Shown piece by piece: positions 1 through 7,281 of a stretch of DNA of 11,357 bases. The translations under genes were made by a program, and so were the position numbers. This DNA comes from Candidatus Cloacimonadota bacterium (GTDB taxonomy: Bacteria; Cloacimonadota; Cloacimonadia; Cloacimonadales; WRIO01), in assembly GCA_023230175.1 (NCBI GenBank), contig JALNXV010000085.1:1-11357 (forward strand). The letters run 5' to 3'. The notes under the pieces are model-generated. The model was not told the origin of the DNA and made no database searches. It saw only the letters and a list, made by a program, of their open reading frames with translations. Every line of letters begins with the position of its first letter. Within the stretch, counting starts at the first letter, position 1.

Positions 1-144
1 ATAGAACTATTCATCAGTATAATAACACCCGAATACATACTAAATTAAAAATGCCGCCTGTTTTATACAGCCGGCAATATCAATTGACCCATGGACAATG
101 TATCTAAGAAAATGGGTACCTCCCAATTAATGTTGAGAATGGCA
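1..144 (+). mobile_element. Right end of an IS3/IS481-type insertion sequence (partial)
   Basis: The stretch holds the last codons of an integrase-core transposase followed by about 37 non-coding bases, the usual layout of the right end of such an element. The presumed right terminal repeat ends in ...GAGAATGGCA at about 135-144, so its complement begins TGCCATTCTC, in line with the TG...CA ends of IS3-family elements. The left end is outside the window, so the inverted repeat and the target duplication cannot be confirmed here. Just beyond 144 the reading frame turns into recognisable HsdR sequence. The exact end point is an inference, good to a few bases. Confidence 0.6.
3..107 (+). CDS. 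Integrase-core (rve) transposase, C-terminal fragment
   Basis: The frame is open from base 3 to a TAA at 105-107 and is cut off by the window edge, leaving about 34 residues. It reads HQYNNTRIHTKLKMPP, then a short tail. The pattern Y-N-x-x-R-x-H-x-x-L-x-M-x-P is the C-terminal signature of the DDE integrase core in IS3-family and related IS481-type transposases, which cut and join the ends of the element. The catalytic Asp and Glu residues would lie upstream, outside the window. The stop codon is in the same frame as the hsdR remnant downstream, which is a coincidence of the insertion point. The assignment rests on this one motif and its position. IS3 versus IS481 cannot be decided. Confidence 0.7.
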   Translation, partial: RTIHQYNNTRIHTKLKMPPVLYSRQYQLTHGQCI

Positions 145-752
145 GACTAGGAGTGGATGATAAACCAATACTTATTGGGGATATTGATTTTAAAGCGTTG
201 GAAAAAACCTTTAAAGACGGTAAAAAAAAGGCAACGCTTGAGTCAATTAAGGTTCGCTTAGCCAATAAAATTCAAATGATGATACGAAAGAATCCTGTAA
301 ATATTAATTATAGAGAAAAATTTGAAAAACTTATTGCAGAGTATAATGAGGGGATTCTGTCGGCTGATGAGCTCTTTGAGGCTCTAAGATTTTTAAGTAA
401 TGAACTTAGTGCAGAAGAAGTTAGACATATTGAGATCGGATTAACTGAGGAAGAATTAACAATTTTTGATATGCTTAATCGTCCTGGGTCAGAACACACA
501 AAAGAGGAGAAGGAGATTTTTAAGAATGCGGCCAAATCACTAATGAAAAAACTAAAAGATGAGGCTTTGTATGTTGATTGGAAAAAACATCAAGCCGGTC
601 GCGCTAACGCAAGGGTGGCCATTGAAGATATTTTGCAGGATGAAATTGGTGGTGTTTTGTCTAAGAATGAACAAGATACGATTAAACAAGAGATGTTTCA
701 GTTTGTTTACCAATCTTATGTTACGGCCAATGAAAGTGTATTTACTTATTAA
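145..752 (+). pseudogene. hsdR: Type I restriction endonuclease subunit R (hsdR), C-terminal remnant, truncated by IS insertion
   Basis: HsdR is the translocating and cleaving subunit of type I restriction-modification systems, usually about 1000 residues. Only some 200 C-terminal residues remain. They match the C-terminal domain of the DUF3387 group as I know it: IDFKALEKTFKDGKKK, then NYREKFEKLIAEYNEG, then LTEEELTIFDMLNRPG, then DWKKHQAGRANARVAIEDIL. The nuclease and helicase motor domains are missing, so this piece cannot restrict DNA by itself. The frame is open upstream to the insertion sequence end near 144 and closes at TAA 750-752. A GTG at 153 could start a 199-residue product, but no ribosome binding site is placed for it, so translation is doubtful. 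No hsdM or hsdS is visible. The IS element directly abuts the homology, so insertion into a once complete hsdR is the simplest explanation. Confidence 0.8.
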
Positions 753-804
753 ACTATAGTATATTAATTTTTAAATACATTATCTAAAATTTAAATTACA
801 TAAT

Positions 805-3684
805 ATGGACTTGCAAAGAATAGATAAATTATTACTTGACTTTAAGAATAGCGCCTGGATTAAACAAAATAATGATTGGCTTGAGAATCAATATAGATTT
901 TTTAATACTTTTTTTGATAAAAATAACCTCAGTAAAATTGAGTGGTCAAATGTTCAAGAATTAGGAACTAAAATAAACGCTTTTAATTCAATGCCTCTTG
1001 CAAAGGCGAGAGCCTTGGGCAACCCTAATGCGGAGATACAAGAGTATAGGGATGCTTTTTTGTATTTAATTTATGGCCAAGATAGTGATGAAAATAAAAT
1101 ACAAGCTTTTACACATGGGGAATATTCATTATTTGGTTTCGGTGAAAATGTGACATCTGAACTTGTGGCTTATGCTTTTCCAGATAAATATGTTTTATAT
1201 AATTCTCGAGACAAGGAAGCTGTTGAGTTTTTAGGTATTGATCTTGAGTTTGAACGCGGTGATAACTTTGGCAGTAAATTTATAAAATACAATAAAGCAA
1301 TAGAGCCGCTTATTAGAAGATATGAAGAGTTAATCGGTCTGCAAACCAAAACAACCATAAAGTTAGAAGTGGATCAATTTTTTAGTTATTTATACGAAAA
1401 CATTATAGATAGAGAAAATGACATTACAACAGTATTGTTAAACTTTTTAAAACAATCAAAAACGACTGATTTGAAAACATCAAGTTACCCCAAAGAATAT
1501 AATAGCCTAGGAGTTAAAGTTGGTTTTGGGATGGGCACGCCAGCCGGAGTTACCTGGATGGCGTTCACCGCAAAAGATATGGAGGTCAGTAATGGTATCT
1601 ATCCCTGCTACTTATATTATAAGGATCTTAATATTTTAGTTTTATCCTACGGTATAAGCGAAACTAACAAGTCTAATAAATTATGGTCAGAAAAAATTGT
1701 TAAATCGCATCAAACAATTTCTAATTATTTCAATAATAAAAGCATAAAATATAAGGATTCGCTCGTATTTAAAGTATATAAAATAAATTTTACAGGCGAT
1801 GATGTTAAATTAAGTTATGAAAATGACAACGAAAATTTAAATAAAGAAACTGTGAATACAGATTTAAAAAATATTATAGATAAATATAAAAAATTAATAG
1901 GTCAAAATCAAAATTATTGGCTTATCTCTCCTGGTGAAAAAGCTTCATTATGGCAAGAATTCTATAGTAACGGAATTATCGGAATTGGTTGGGATGCATT
2001 AAAGAGCTTATCTCATTTCAAGGATAAGGATGATATCGTTAATAAAATGATAGATATTTATGGCGGCACTGGATCCAAGAAAAATAATGCAACGTCATGT
2101 TGGAATTTTTTTAAAGACATGGCGATCGGTGATTATATATTTGTTAAAGATGGAACAAGAAAAATCATTGGATATGGACGTGTCACATCAAATTATAAAT
2201 TTGATGACTCAAGAAAAGAATATAAACATATCAGAAGCGTAAATTGGCTCAAAAAAGGAGAGTGGATTTTGTCAGAAGAAAATACAAATAAATTAGTGAT
2301 TAAAACATTAACAGATATTACAAAGAATAGAGACTTAATTAATAGTATTTTGTCATTAATTGGTGTTAATAATATTTTAGAATCAAATAAGTTAATTTTA
2401 CAAAAAAATATGTTTACTCAACCTTTAAACCAAATCTTATATGGTCCTCCGGGCACGGGAAAGACTTATGAGACTTTAAAATTAGCAGAAAAATTATTAT
2501 CAGCGCAAGTTAAGCAAGAAACAAAGGAAGAAAAACTAAGAAAATTATTTATTGGCTCAACCTGGAATGACATTATTGGCTTGGTTTTACTAAAATCTGA
2601 TAAGCCTATGAAAGTTTCAGAAATTAGCAATGATGAATATATACAGATATTTTCTCAATTAAAAAATAACAAAAATATAATTCCCACTATTTGGAAAAGA
2701 CTTCAAGATGACGCAGATAACGAGAGTACTAATATTGCCACAAGAAATGGTAACGACTTTGTTCATAAAGACAAACATTCATTTTGGACACTAACTAGCG
2801 CTGGGAAGGAATACTACTCAAATAATAGTTTTAAAATTAAGTTATCCGCGATAAAAAATAACGCTGCCACTTTAAAAGATTGGCATGATTATTATGAATT
2901 CATTACTTTTCATCAATCTTATTCTTATGAGGAGTTTATAGAGGGGATTAGGCCGGTTCTTGATAGCGAAAACATCAAGTATGAGCTAAAAGATGGAGTT
3001 TTTAAACGAATATGTTTAAAAGCAAAACTTGATCCTGAAAATAAATATTTGCTTATTATAGATGAAATTAATCGCGGGAACATGTCAAAGATTTTTGGTG
3101 AATTAATAACATTAATTGAAGAAGATAAGAGAGATGGTGCCGCAAATCAACTAATCGTAACATTACCATATTCTGATGAAAAGTTTAGCGTACCTAATAA
3201 TTTATATATTATTGGAACAATGAATACGGCGGATCGAAGCATTGCTTTATTAGACATTGCACTAAGAAGACGTTTTAATTTTCAAGAAATGAAACCAAAA
3301 TCAGATTTAGTTAATGTATTATCAGAAATTAATCTATCAAAATTACTTGATACTTTAAATAAAAAGATTGAAGTAATAATTGATCGTGATCACTTATTGG
3401 GGCATAGTTACTTTATGAAGGCAAAAAATCCAGAATTATTATATCAAGTCTGGTATCACGAAATTATACCGTTATTAGAAGAGTATTTTTATAATGATTA
3501 TGAAAAATTAAAACAGATCCTAGGGAAATATAGGAATGGAATTGGCTTTATTGAAATGACAGACATAGAAAAAATATTTGAAGGGGAAGACATTAATGAT
3601 TATAGTGAATCCGAGACTGGACACATTCATAAATATGAAAATCCTGACGAGTTAATAAAAGCATTGAAAGCATTGTATGAGTAA
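805..3684 (+). CDS. mcrB: McrB: GTP-dependent modified-DNA restriction motor with several N-terminal domains
   Basis: McrB binds modified DNA and forms a GTP-driven AAA+ ring that activates the nuclease McrC. The AAA+ motifs are all visible. Walker A is GPPGTGKT at 547-554, the McrB-typical FHQSYSYEEF begins at 702, Walker B is LLIIDEINRG with D753/E754, the McrB signature MNTADRS is at 806-812, and the arginine cluster RRR is at 821-823. Upstream are an unnamed domain (about 1-175), a DUF3578/MrcB N-terminal-like domain (about 205-325, with GFGMGTPAGVTW) and an EVE/PUA-like domain (about 370-500, starting YWLISPGEKASLW). EVE-type domains are known to read modified bases. At 959 residues it is about twice the E. 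coli protein (roughly 460), because of these domains and an insert of about 120 residues between Walker A and FHQSY. The ATG at 805 has no Shine-Dalgarno. The gene overlaps mcrC by 8 bases. Confidence 0.93.
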   Translation: MDLQRIDKLLLDFKNSAWIKQNNDWLENQYRFFNTFFDKNNLSKIEWSNVQELGTKINAFNSMPLAKARALGNPNAEIQEYRDAFLYLIYGQDSDENKIQAFTHGEYSLFGFGENVTSELVAYAFPDKYVLYNSRDKEAVEFLGIDLEFERGDNFGSKFIKYNKAIEPLIRRYEELIGLQTKTTIKLEVDQFFSYLYENIIDRENDITTVLLNFLKQSKTTDLKTSSYPKEYNSLGVKVGFGMGTPAGVTWMAFTAKDMEVSNGIYPCYLYYKDLNILVLSYGISETNKSNKLWSEKIVKSHQTISNYFNNKSIKYKDSLVFKVYKINFTGDDVKLSYENDNENLNKETVNTDLKNIIDKYKKLIGQNQNYWLISPGEKASLWQEFYSNGIIGIGWDALKSLSHFKDKDDIVNKMIDIYGGTGSKKNNATSCWNFFKDMAIGDYIFVKDGTRKIIGYGRVTSNYKFDDSRKEYKHIRSVNWLKKGEWILSEENTNKLVIKTLTDITKNRDLINSILSLIGVNNILESNKLILQKNMFTQPLNQILYGPPGTGKTYETLKLAEKLLSAQVKQETKEEKLRKLFIGSTWNDIIGLVLLKSDKPMKVSEISNDEYIQIFSQLKNNKNIIPTIWKRLQDDADNESTNIATRNGNDFVHKDKHSFWTLTSAGKEYYSNNSFKIKLSAIKNNAATLKDWHDYYEFITFHQSYSYEEFIEGIRPVLDSENIKYELKDGVFKRICLKAKLDPENKYLLIIDEINRGNMSKIFGELITLIEEDKRDGAANQLIVTLPYSDEKFSVPNNLYIIGTMNTADRSIALLDIALRRRFNFQEMKPKSDLVNVLSEINLSKLLDTLNKKIEVIIDRDHLLGHSYFMKAKNPELLYQVWYHEIIPLLEEYFYNDYEKLKQILGKYRNGIGFIEMTDIEKIFEGEDINDYSESETGHIHKYENPDELIKALKALYE

Positions 3685-5020
3685 AAAGTGTCTCAAGATA
3701 TTTGAATATGACACAAAAAGCATTAATTGCGATGCACATGATTTTTGTATTAGCGACAAAGAGGCTGAACAATTAATTAAATTAAACAACAAACTGAAAA
3801 AAGAGCAGCTAACAAAGAGTGATGTATTAAAATTTAATTATAGGTATAACAAAATTTGTAGTGTTTCAACCTCGTCTTATGTTGGGGCAATTAAAGTAGG
3901 TAACAAGACAATTCAGATTATGCCAAAGATAGCTAGAGATTTGAGCGATAACGAAGCTGAGCACTCTGACTTGCCGATAAAAAATTTGTTGTATCTTTTG
4001 AGTTATACAAAACGTTTGAAAGTAAAAGAAACAGACATATCTTCTTTAAGAACAGCTAAAGATGATTTTTATGAAGTCCTTATTAATTTATTTGCTAAAA
4101 ATTTATTAGATTTAACACGTCGTAAAATTAATAGAGAATATATACAACAAGAAGAAAATTTATGTTATATACGTGGTAAGATACAAATTAATAATCATAC
4201 AAAATTAAATTCAGTTAGTAGGCATAAATTTTATGTTGAATATGACGATTTTAGTGAAGATAATTTAATTAATCAGATATTTAAATACACTATAATTTTA
4301 TTATCACGATCAAGCAGAAATCTTAACAATTTAAAACTACTCCAAGAGCTAAATTTCATTTTTTCTGACATTCCCTTTAATTCCATTAAATCTATAGATT
4401 TTTCCAATATTAAACTTAACAGATTAAATCAAGATTTTGATCCTTTACTTAATTTATGCAAATTATTTATAGGCCAAAGCTCTTTAGAGTTAAGTTCCGG
4501 CGGTCTTTCTACTTATTCCTTTGTTGTTGATATGAATGTTTTGTTTGAAGAATTTATAGGAGAATTTATAAAACGTAATTTCCGCGATCGGTATAATAGA
4601 ATATGTCTTCAACAGCCTTGTCGTTGGCTGGTAAATGATAAATTAGTTAATAATACTTCACGCGGGCCAGCTTTTCAGCTAAGGCCAGATATACAATTAT
4701 TTGATTTCAGTGGTCAATCTAATCCGAACATAATCATAGATACAAAATATAAGATACTTGAAAATAATGACAGTAAAAAGGAGGGCGTTTCACAAAGCGA
4801 TATTTATCAGATGAACGCTTATTCTAAAAAATATAATTGTTCAAATATAATTTTACTTTACCCTTTAATAATTGGTCATGAAAATAGAAATGTTAAAATG
4901 ATTATTGATGATTCAACTAATATTTATATAAGAACGGTCAACCTCTGTCGTGATATCAAGCGGAACCTTAATGAGTTAAAAATTGAATTGGGTGAAGCAT
5001 TAAACCTAGTAAGTCATTAA
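3677..5020 (+). CDS. mcrC: McrC: nuclease subunit of the McrBC restriction system
   Basis: McrC binds the McrB ring, stimulates its GTPase and supplies the endonuclease site. The C-terminal half shows a PD-(D/E)XK core: RPDIQLFD with D338, then IIIDTKYK with D355 and K357, then a QMNAYSKKY helix as in the QxxxY motif. The N-terminal half has the McrC pattern TSSYVGAIKVGNKTIQIMPK, the part expected to contact McrB, and a middle segment (YIRGKIQIN) that is also typical of the family. The length of 447 residues is somewhat above the E. coli protein (about 350) but normal for the wider family. The start codon lies inside the last codons of mcrB (ATGAGTAA), so the two are almost certainly translationally coupled. 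All catalytic residues appear to be present and the frame is intact, so the system should be functional. Confidence 0.93.
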   Translation: MSKKCLKIFEYDTKSINCDAHDFCISDKEAEQLIKLNNKLKKEQLTKSDVLKFNYRYNKICSVSTSSYVGAIKVGNKTIQIMPKIARDLSDNEAEHSDLPIKNLLYLLSYTKRLKVKETDISSLRTAKDDFYEVLINLFAKNLLDLTRRKINREYIQQEENLCYIRGKIQINNHTKLNSVSRHKFYVEYDDFSEDNLINQIFKYTIILLSRSSRNLNNLKLLQELNFIFSDIPFNSIKSIDFSNIKLNRLNQDFDPLLNLCKLFIGQSSLELSSGGLSTYSFVVDMNVLFEEFIGEFIKRNFRDRYNRICLQQPCRWLVNDKLVNNTSRGPAFQLRPDIQLFDFSGQSNPNIIIDTKYKILENNDSKKEGVSQSDIYQMNAYSKKYNCSNIILLYPLIIGHENRNVKMIIDDSTNIYIRTVNLCRDIKRNLNELKIELGEALNLVSH

Positions 5021-5107
5021 ATGTCTTAAATAAATTCGAAAAAGGCATAATTATTTAAAGGACTCTTTAGTAATAAATAAAATACTAAATTAAACTGAAA
5101 GATTAAT

Positions 5108-6625
5108 ATGCGAAGAATTACCGCTTCAAAATTATATAACTTTATTCAATGTGAACACCGAGTTTGGCGCGATGAATATGGCCCTAAAGAGGAAAAAATT
5201 AAGGAAACAAATCCTTTTGTGGAGATGTTGTGGGATAAAGGCGTTAGATATGAAAAAGAAGTTATCGCTAAAATGGGTGAATATTTAGATTTATCTGAGA
5301 TTGGTTTTGACGAAGCGGCCATTTTAACAATCGAGGCGATGAAAAAAAAGACACCTTTAATTTATCAAGGTGTTTTAATTTATAAAAATTCAATGGGTAT
5401 TCCGGACTTACTTAGATTAACACCGGATGGTAAATATATGCCAATAGATATTAAATCAGGAATGGGCCTAGAAGGGATCGATGAAGAAAATGATGATGAA
5501 GGAAAACAAAAAAAACATTATGCTGTACAATTGGCGGCCTATTCAGAGACATTAAATGGGCTAGGTTTTGAAAATAAAAAAGAAGGAATAATATTGGATA
5601 TTCGTGGCAATGAAATTTTATATGATCTTAATTTGCCAATGGGGAAAACCAATAAGACAACTTATTGGGAATACTACGAAGATATAAAACGTAAAACAGT
5701 TTCATTGATAAATAATGAAGTTCAGAATAAGCCGGCGCTGGCTGGAATTTGTAAGTTATGCCCCTGGTATAATAGTTGTAAAAAATGGGTCGTCGAAAAC
5801 GACGATCCAACAGGATTATTTTATGTTGGGCGCAGTAAACGAGATATTTTGAGTGAGGATTTACAGGTTAATAATATAGATGACGTTTTAAAAATAGATA
5901 TTAAAGAAGTTTTAGAACAAAAAAAACGAGATAAAACTTTTTTAAAAGGTTTAGCTGAAAAAACTTTAAGTAAAATAATGGATAGGGCTAATGTTTTGAA
6001 GAATTCAAAAAAACCTGTTATATATGAGAAAGTAGAGCTACCGATCGTTTCTTATGAATTATTCTTTGATATTGAAGATGACCCTACTAGAGAATTTGTT
6101 TACCTCCATGGAGTATATGAGCGTGGACCGGAAGGAGAAAAATTTTTAGATTTTACTGCTAAAGAAATCAGTCCAGAAGCAGAGAAAGAAGCTTGGGCTA
6201 ATTTTTGGCAATATATTAAAAGTTTGCCTAAAGATGATTTTGCAGTTTATTACTATTCAGCACATGAAAAAACTACGTATAAAAAAATGCAGAAAATATA
6301 TCCAGATATAATTTCTGAGAAGGAAGTTGAGGATTTTTTTGAAAATTCTAACGTAATTGATTTATATAAAATAGTATTAAAATATACTGATTGGCCTGTT
6401 GGTAGTTATTCTATTAAATATTTAGCACAATACTTAGGTTTTAGTTGGCGAGATAAAACACCGTCAGGAGCTTTATCTATTCAATGGTTTAATGAATATA
6501 TAGAGACTAAAGATCCTCAAAAATTAGAAAGAATTCTGTTATATAATGAAGATGACTGTAAAGCGACAATGGTTTTAAAAGACGGTATTAAAAAATTAAG
6601 TGATAATTTTGAGAAAAAAATGTAA
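5108..6625 (+). CDS. TM0106-family nuclease: Cas4/RecB-like Fe-S nuclease fused to an RNase H-like (YprB-type) exonuclease
   Basis: Residues 1-225 form a RecB/Cas4-like PD-(D/E)XK nuclease. D100 (GIPDLL), D114 and K116 (IDIKSG) and Q141/Y145 (QLAAY) give the active site. C15 together with C215, C218 and C224 (CKLCPWYNSC) gives the four-cysteine layout that holds an Fe-S cluster in Cas4 and AddB. Residues about 315-500 are a DnaQ/RNase H-like 3'-5' exonuclease domain of the YprB type, with D321 and E323 (FFDIEDDP), a middle VIDLYK and the final NEDDC at 480-484. This order of domains and the length of 505 residues fit the TM0106 family of putative RecB nucleases, whose function is not established. 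The gene lies 87 bases after mcrC without an obvious terminator, so it may be cotranscribed. Its start is the first ATG, with no clear ribosome site. A role in defence or DNA repair is inferred. Confidence 0.88.
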   Translation: MRRITASKLYNFIQCEHRVWRDEYGPKEEKIKETNPFVEMLWDKGVRYEKEVIAKMGEYLDLSEIGFDEAAILTIEAMKKKTPLIYQGVLIYKNSMGIPDLLRLTPDGKYMPIDIKSGMGLEGIDEENDDEGKQKKHYAVQLAAYSETLNGLGFENKKEGIILDIRGNEILYDLNLPMGKTNKTTYWEYYEDIKRKTVSLINNEVQNKPALAGICKLCPWYNSCKKWVVENDDPTGLFYVGRSKRDILSEDLQVNNIDDVLKIDIKEVLEQKKRDKTFLKGLAEKTLSKIMDRANVLKNSKKPVIYEKVELPIVSYELFFDIEDDPTREFVYLHGVYERGPEGEKFLDFTAKEISPEAEKEAWANFWQYIKSLPKDDFAVYYYSAHEKTTYKKMQKIYPDIISEKEVEDFFENSNVIDLYKIVLKYTDWPVGSYSIKYLAQYLGFSWRDKTPSGALSIQWFNEYIETKDPQKLERILLYNEDDCKATMVLKDGIKKLSDNFEKKM

Positions 6626-6629
6626 AAAT

Positions 6630-6658
6630 TTGACTTTTCGTTAACAACAATCTATACT
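6630..6658 (+). promoter_or_regulatory. Sigma-70-type promoter for the orphan leader RNA
   Basis: A -35 box TTGACT (6630-6635) and a -10 box TATACT (6653-6658) are separated by exactly 17 bases, each one mismatch from consensus. Transcription would start near 6665. The promoter begins just 5 bases after the stop of the nuclease gene, so the downstream unit is separate from the defence operon. Confidence 0.7.
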
Positions 6659-6664
6659 AATAAT

Positions 6665-6860
6665 GTAGTTAAAAATACAAACTCTAGTGCGGAGTATAAC
6701 AGCACCATTTATTTCTTTCACCTCGAGTGAATAGGCAATCAGGGAAATCTGCTGAGAGCCAAATGTAATAAGTGACTAATCGTTAAGGCGGTTGGGAGAT
6801 TTCATTCTAAGAGATAGCAATATCTTTTGGGTAAATCTCTTAGCCGCTTTTTTTGTCGTC
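6665..6860 (+). ncRNA. Candidate riboswitch or attenuator leader of unknown class
   Basis: Between the promoter and the next gene lie about 200 bases with no plausible ORF but much pairing. A possible pseudoknot has ACTC 6681-6684 with GAGT 6692-6695, and loop GTGC 6687-6690 with GCAC 6702-6705. Hairpins follow: TTCAC/GTGAA at about 6717-6732, and GGC..TCAG/CTGA..GCC at 6734-6760. Segment 6744-6760 can pair with 6787-6803 at 14 of 17 positions, including GAAATCT with AGATTTC, and this would take up the 5' arm of the terminator. The two states exclude one another, as in transcription-attenuating riboswitches. I checked by eye for T-box, SAM, TPP, cobalamin and guanidine-I signatures and found none. 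The ligand is unknown. Confidence 0.6.
6788..6854 (+). terminator. Rho-independent terminator of the leader
   Basis: A 15-bp stem is formed by 6788-6802 (GCGGTTGGGAGATTT) and 6833-6847 (AAATCTCTTAGCCGC) with three G-U pairs, followed by a run of seven T at 6848-6854. The apical part holds a second hairpin, AAGAGATA/TATCTTTT (6809-6828), closed by a GCAA tetraloop. It stands between the promoter and the gene, so it can only serve regulation and not the end of an operon. Confidence 0.85.
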
Positions 6861-6870
6861 TAAGCTAGTA

Positions 6871-6880
6871 AGGAGGTGAT
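6871..6880 (+). promoter_or_regulatory. Full-length Shine-Dalgarno sequence
   Basis: AGGAGGTGAT is fully complementary to the usual 3' end of bacterial 16S rRNA. It stands 8 bases (counted from AGGAGG) before the ATG at 6885, which settles that start over an in-frame GTG at 6876 lying inside the site itself. No other gene in the window has anything comparable. Confidence 0.85.
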
Positions 6881-6884
6881 AAAT

Positions 6885-7271
6885 ATGGAAAACAATAAAA
6901 TGGAAATAATTCAAATGACAAAACCAGTTAAGTGCCATTTATGGACAAATGATAATGTTTGCCGAGATGACCTGGGTTGCGATAATTTTGAACTTATTGA
7001 AACATTTGTGGACGAAAGTCATTTTTCTCGTTGGCTGGTTCAATGTAAAGAATGCGGACAACTATATTTTAAAGAGTTCTATGAAGAAATAGACTGGATT
7101 GATGGCGATGATCCTCAATATGTTACCTATGTTCCGGTAAAAAACGCAGATGAGATTGAAAAATTAAAAAAAGCTAATATATTTGAGATTTTATTATTTC
7201 AGCCTTGTCTTAGAAAAGATTATCCTAAAGGCGCTGAAAAACCAAAAGTATATTGGTTAGGAAAAAATTAA
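6885..7271 (+). CDS. Small Cys-rich (zinc-ribbon-like) protein of unknown function
   Basis: This is a 128-residue, acidic, presumably cytosolic protein with no signal peptide or membrane segment. Five of its six cysteines (17, 26, 32, 54, 57) lie in the first half. C54 and C57 form a CxxC knuckle (QCKECGQLYF) like one half of a zinc ribbon, and C17, C26 and C32 could supply the rest. The following stretch FYEEIDWIDGDDPQY is strongly acidic and aromatic. I have a vague sense of similar short proteins with CxxCGQLYF in other bacteria but cannot name a family. The start at 6885 is fixed by the perfect Shine-Dalgarno at 6871. It is the first gene behind the attenuated leader and is followed after 10 bases by an HD hydrolase that also ends in a zinc ribbon, so the two probably form one regulated operon. 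Confidence 0.8.
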   Translation: MENNKMEIIQMTKPVKCHLWTNDNVCRDDLGCDNFELIETFVDESHFSRWLVQCKECGQLYFKEFYEEIDWIDGDDPQYVTYVPVKNADEIEKLKKANIFEILLFQPCLRKDYPKGAEKPKVYWLGKN

Positions 7272-7281
7272 CATTAAATTT

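Noticed and set aside
53..75. Hairpin GCCGCCTG/CAGCCGGC near the left edge as a terminator or recombination site.
   Set aside because: It has one mismatch and no T tract, and it lies within the transposase coding sequence.
91..150. Short frame starting ATG 91 and ending TAG 148-150.
   Set aside because: Only 19 codons, overlapping the transposase end and the presumed IS terminus; no ribosome site.
6735..6800. Resemblance to a group I intron core (CAGGGAAATCTG... GACTAATCG).
   Set aside because: The match is short, the interval is intergenic with a promoter and terminator of its own, and there is no exon split or complete P3-P7 core.
6665..6860. T-box leader.
   Set aside because: The T-box sequence (GGTGGNACCGCG) and the specifier-loop features are missing, and the downstream genes are not aminoacylation or amino acid genes.
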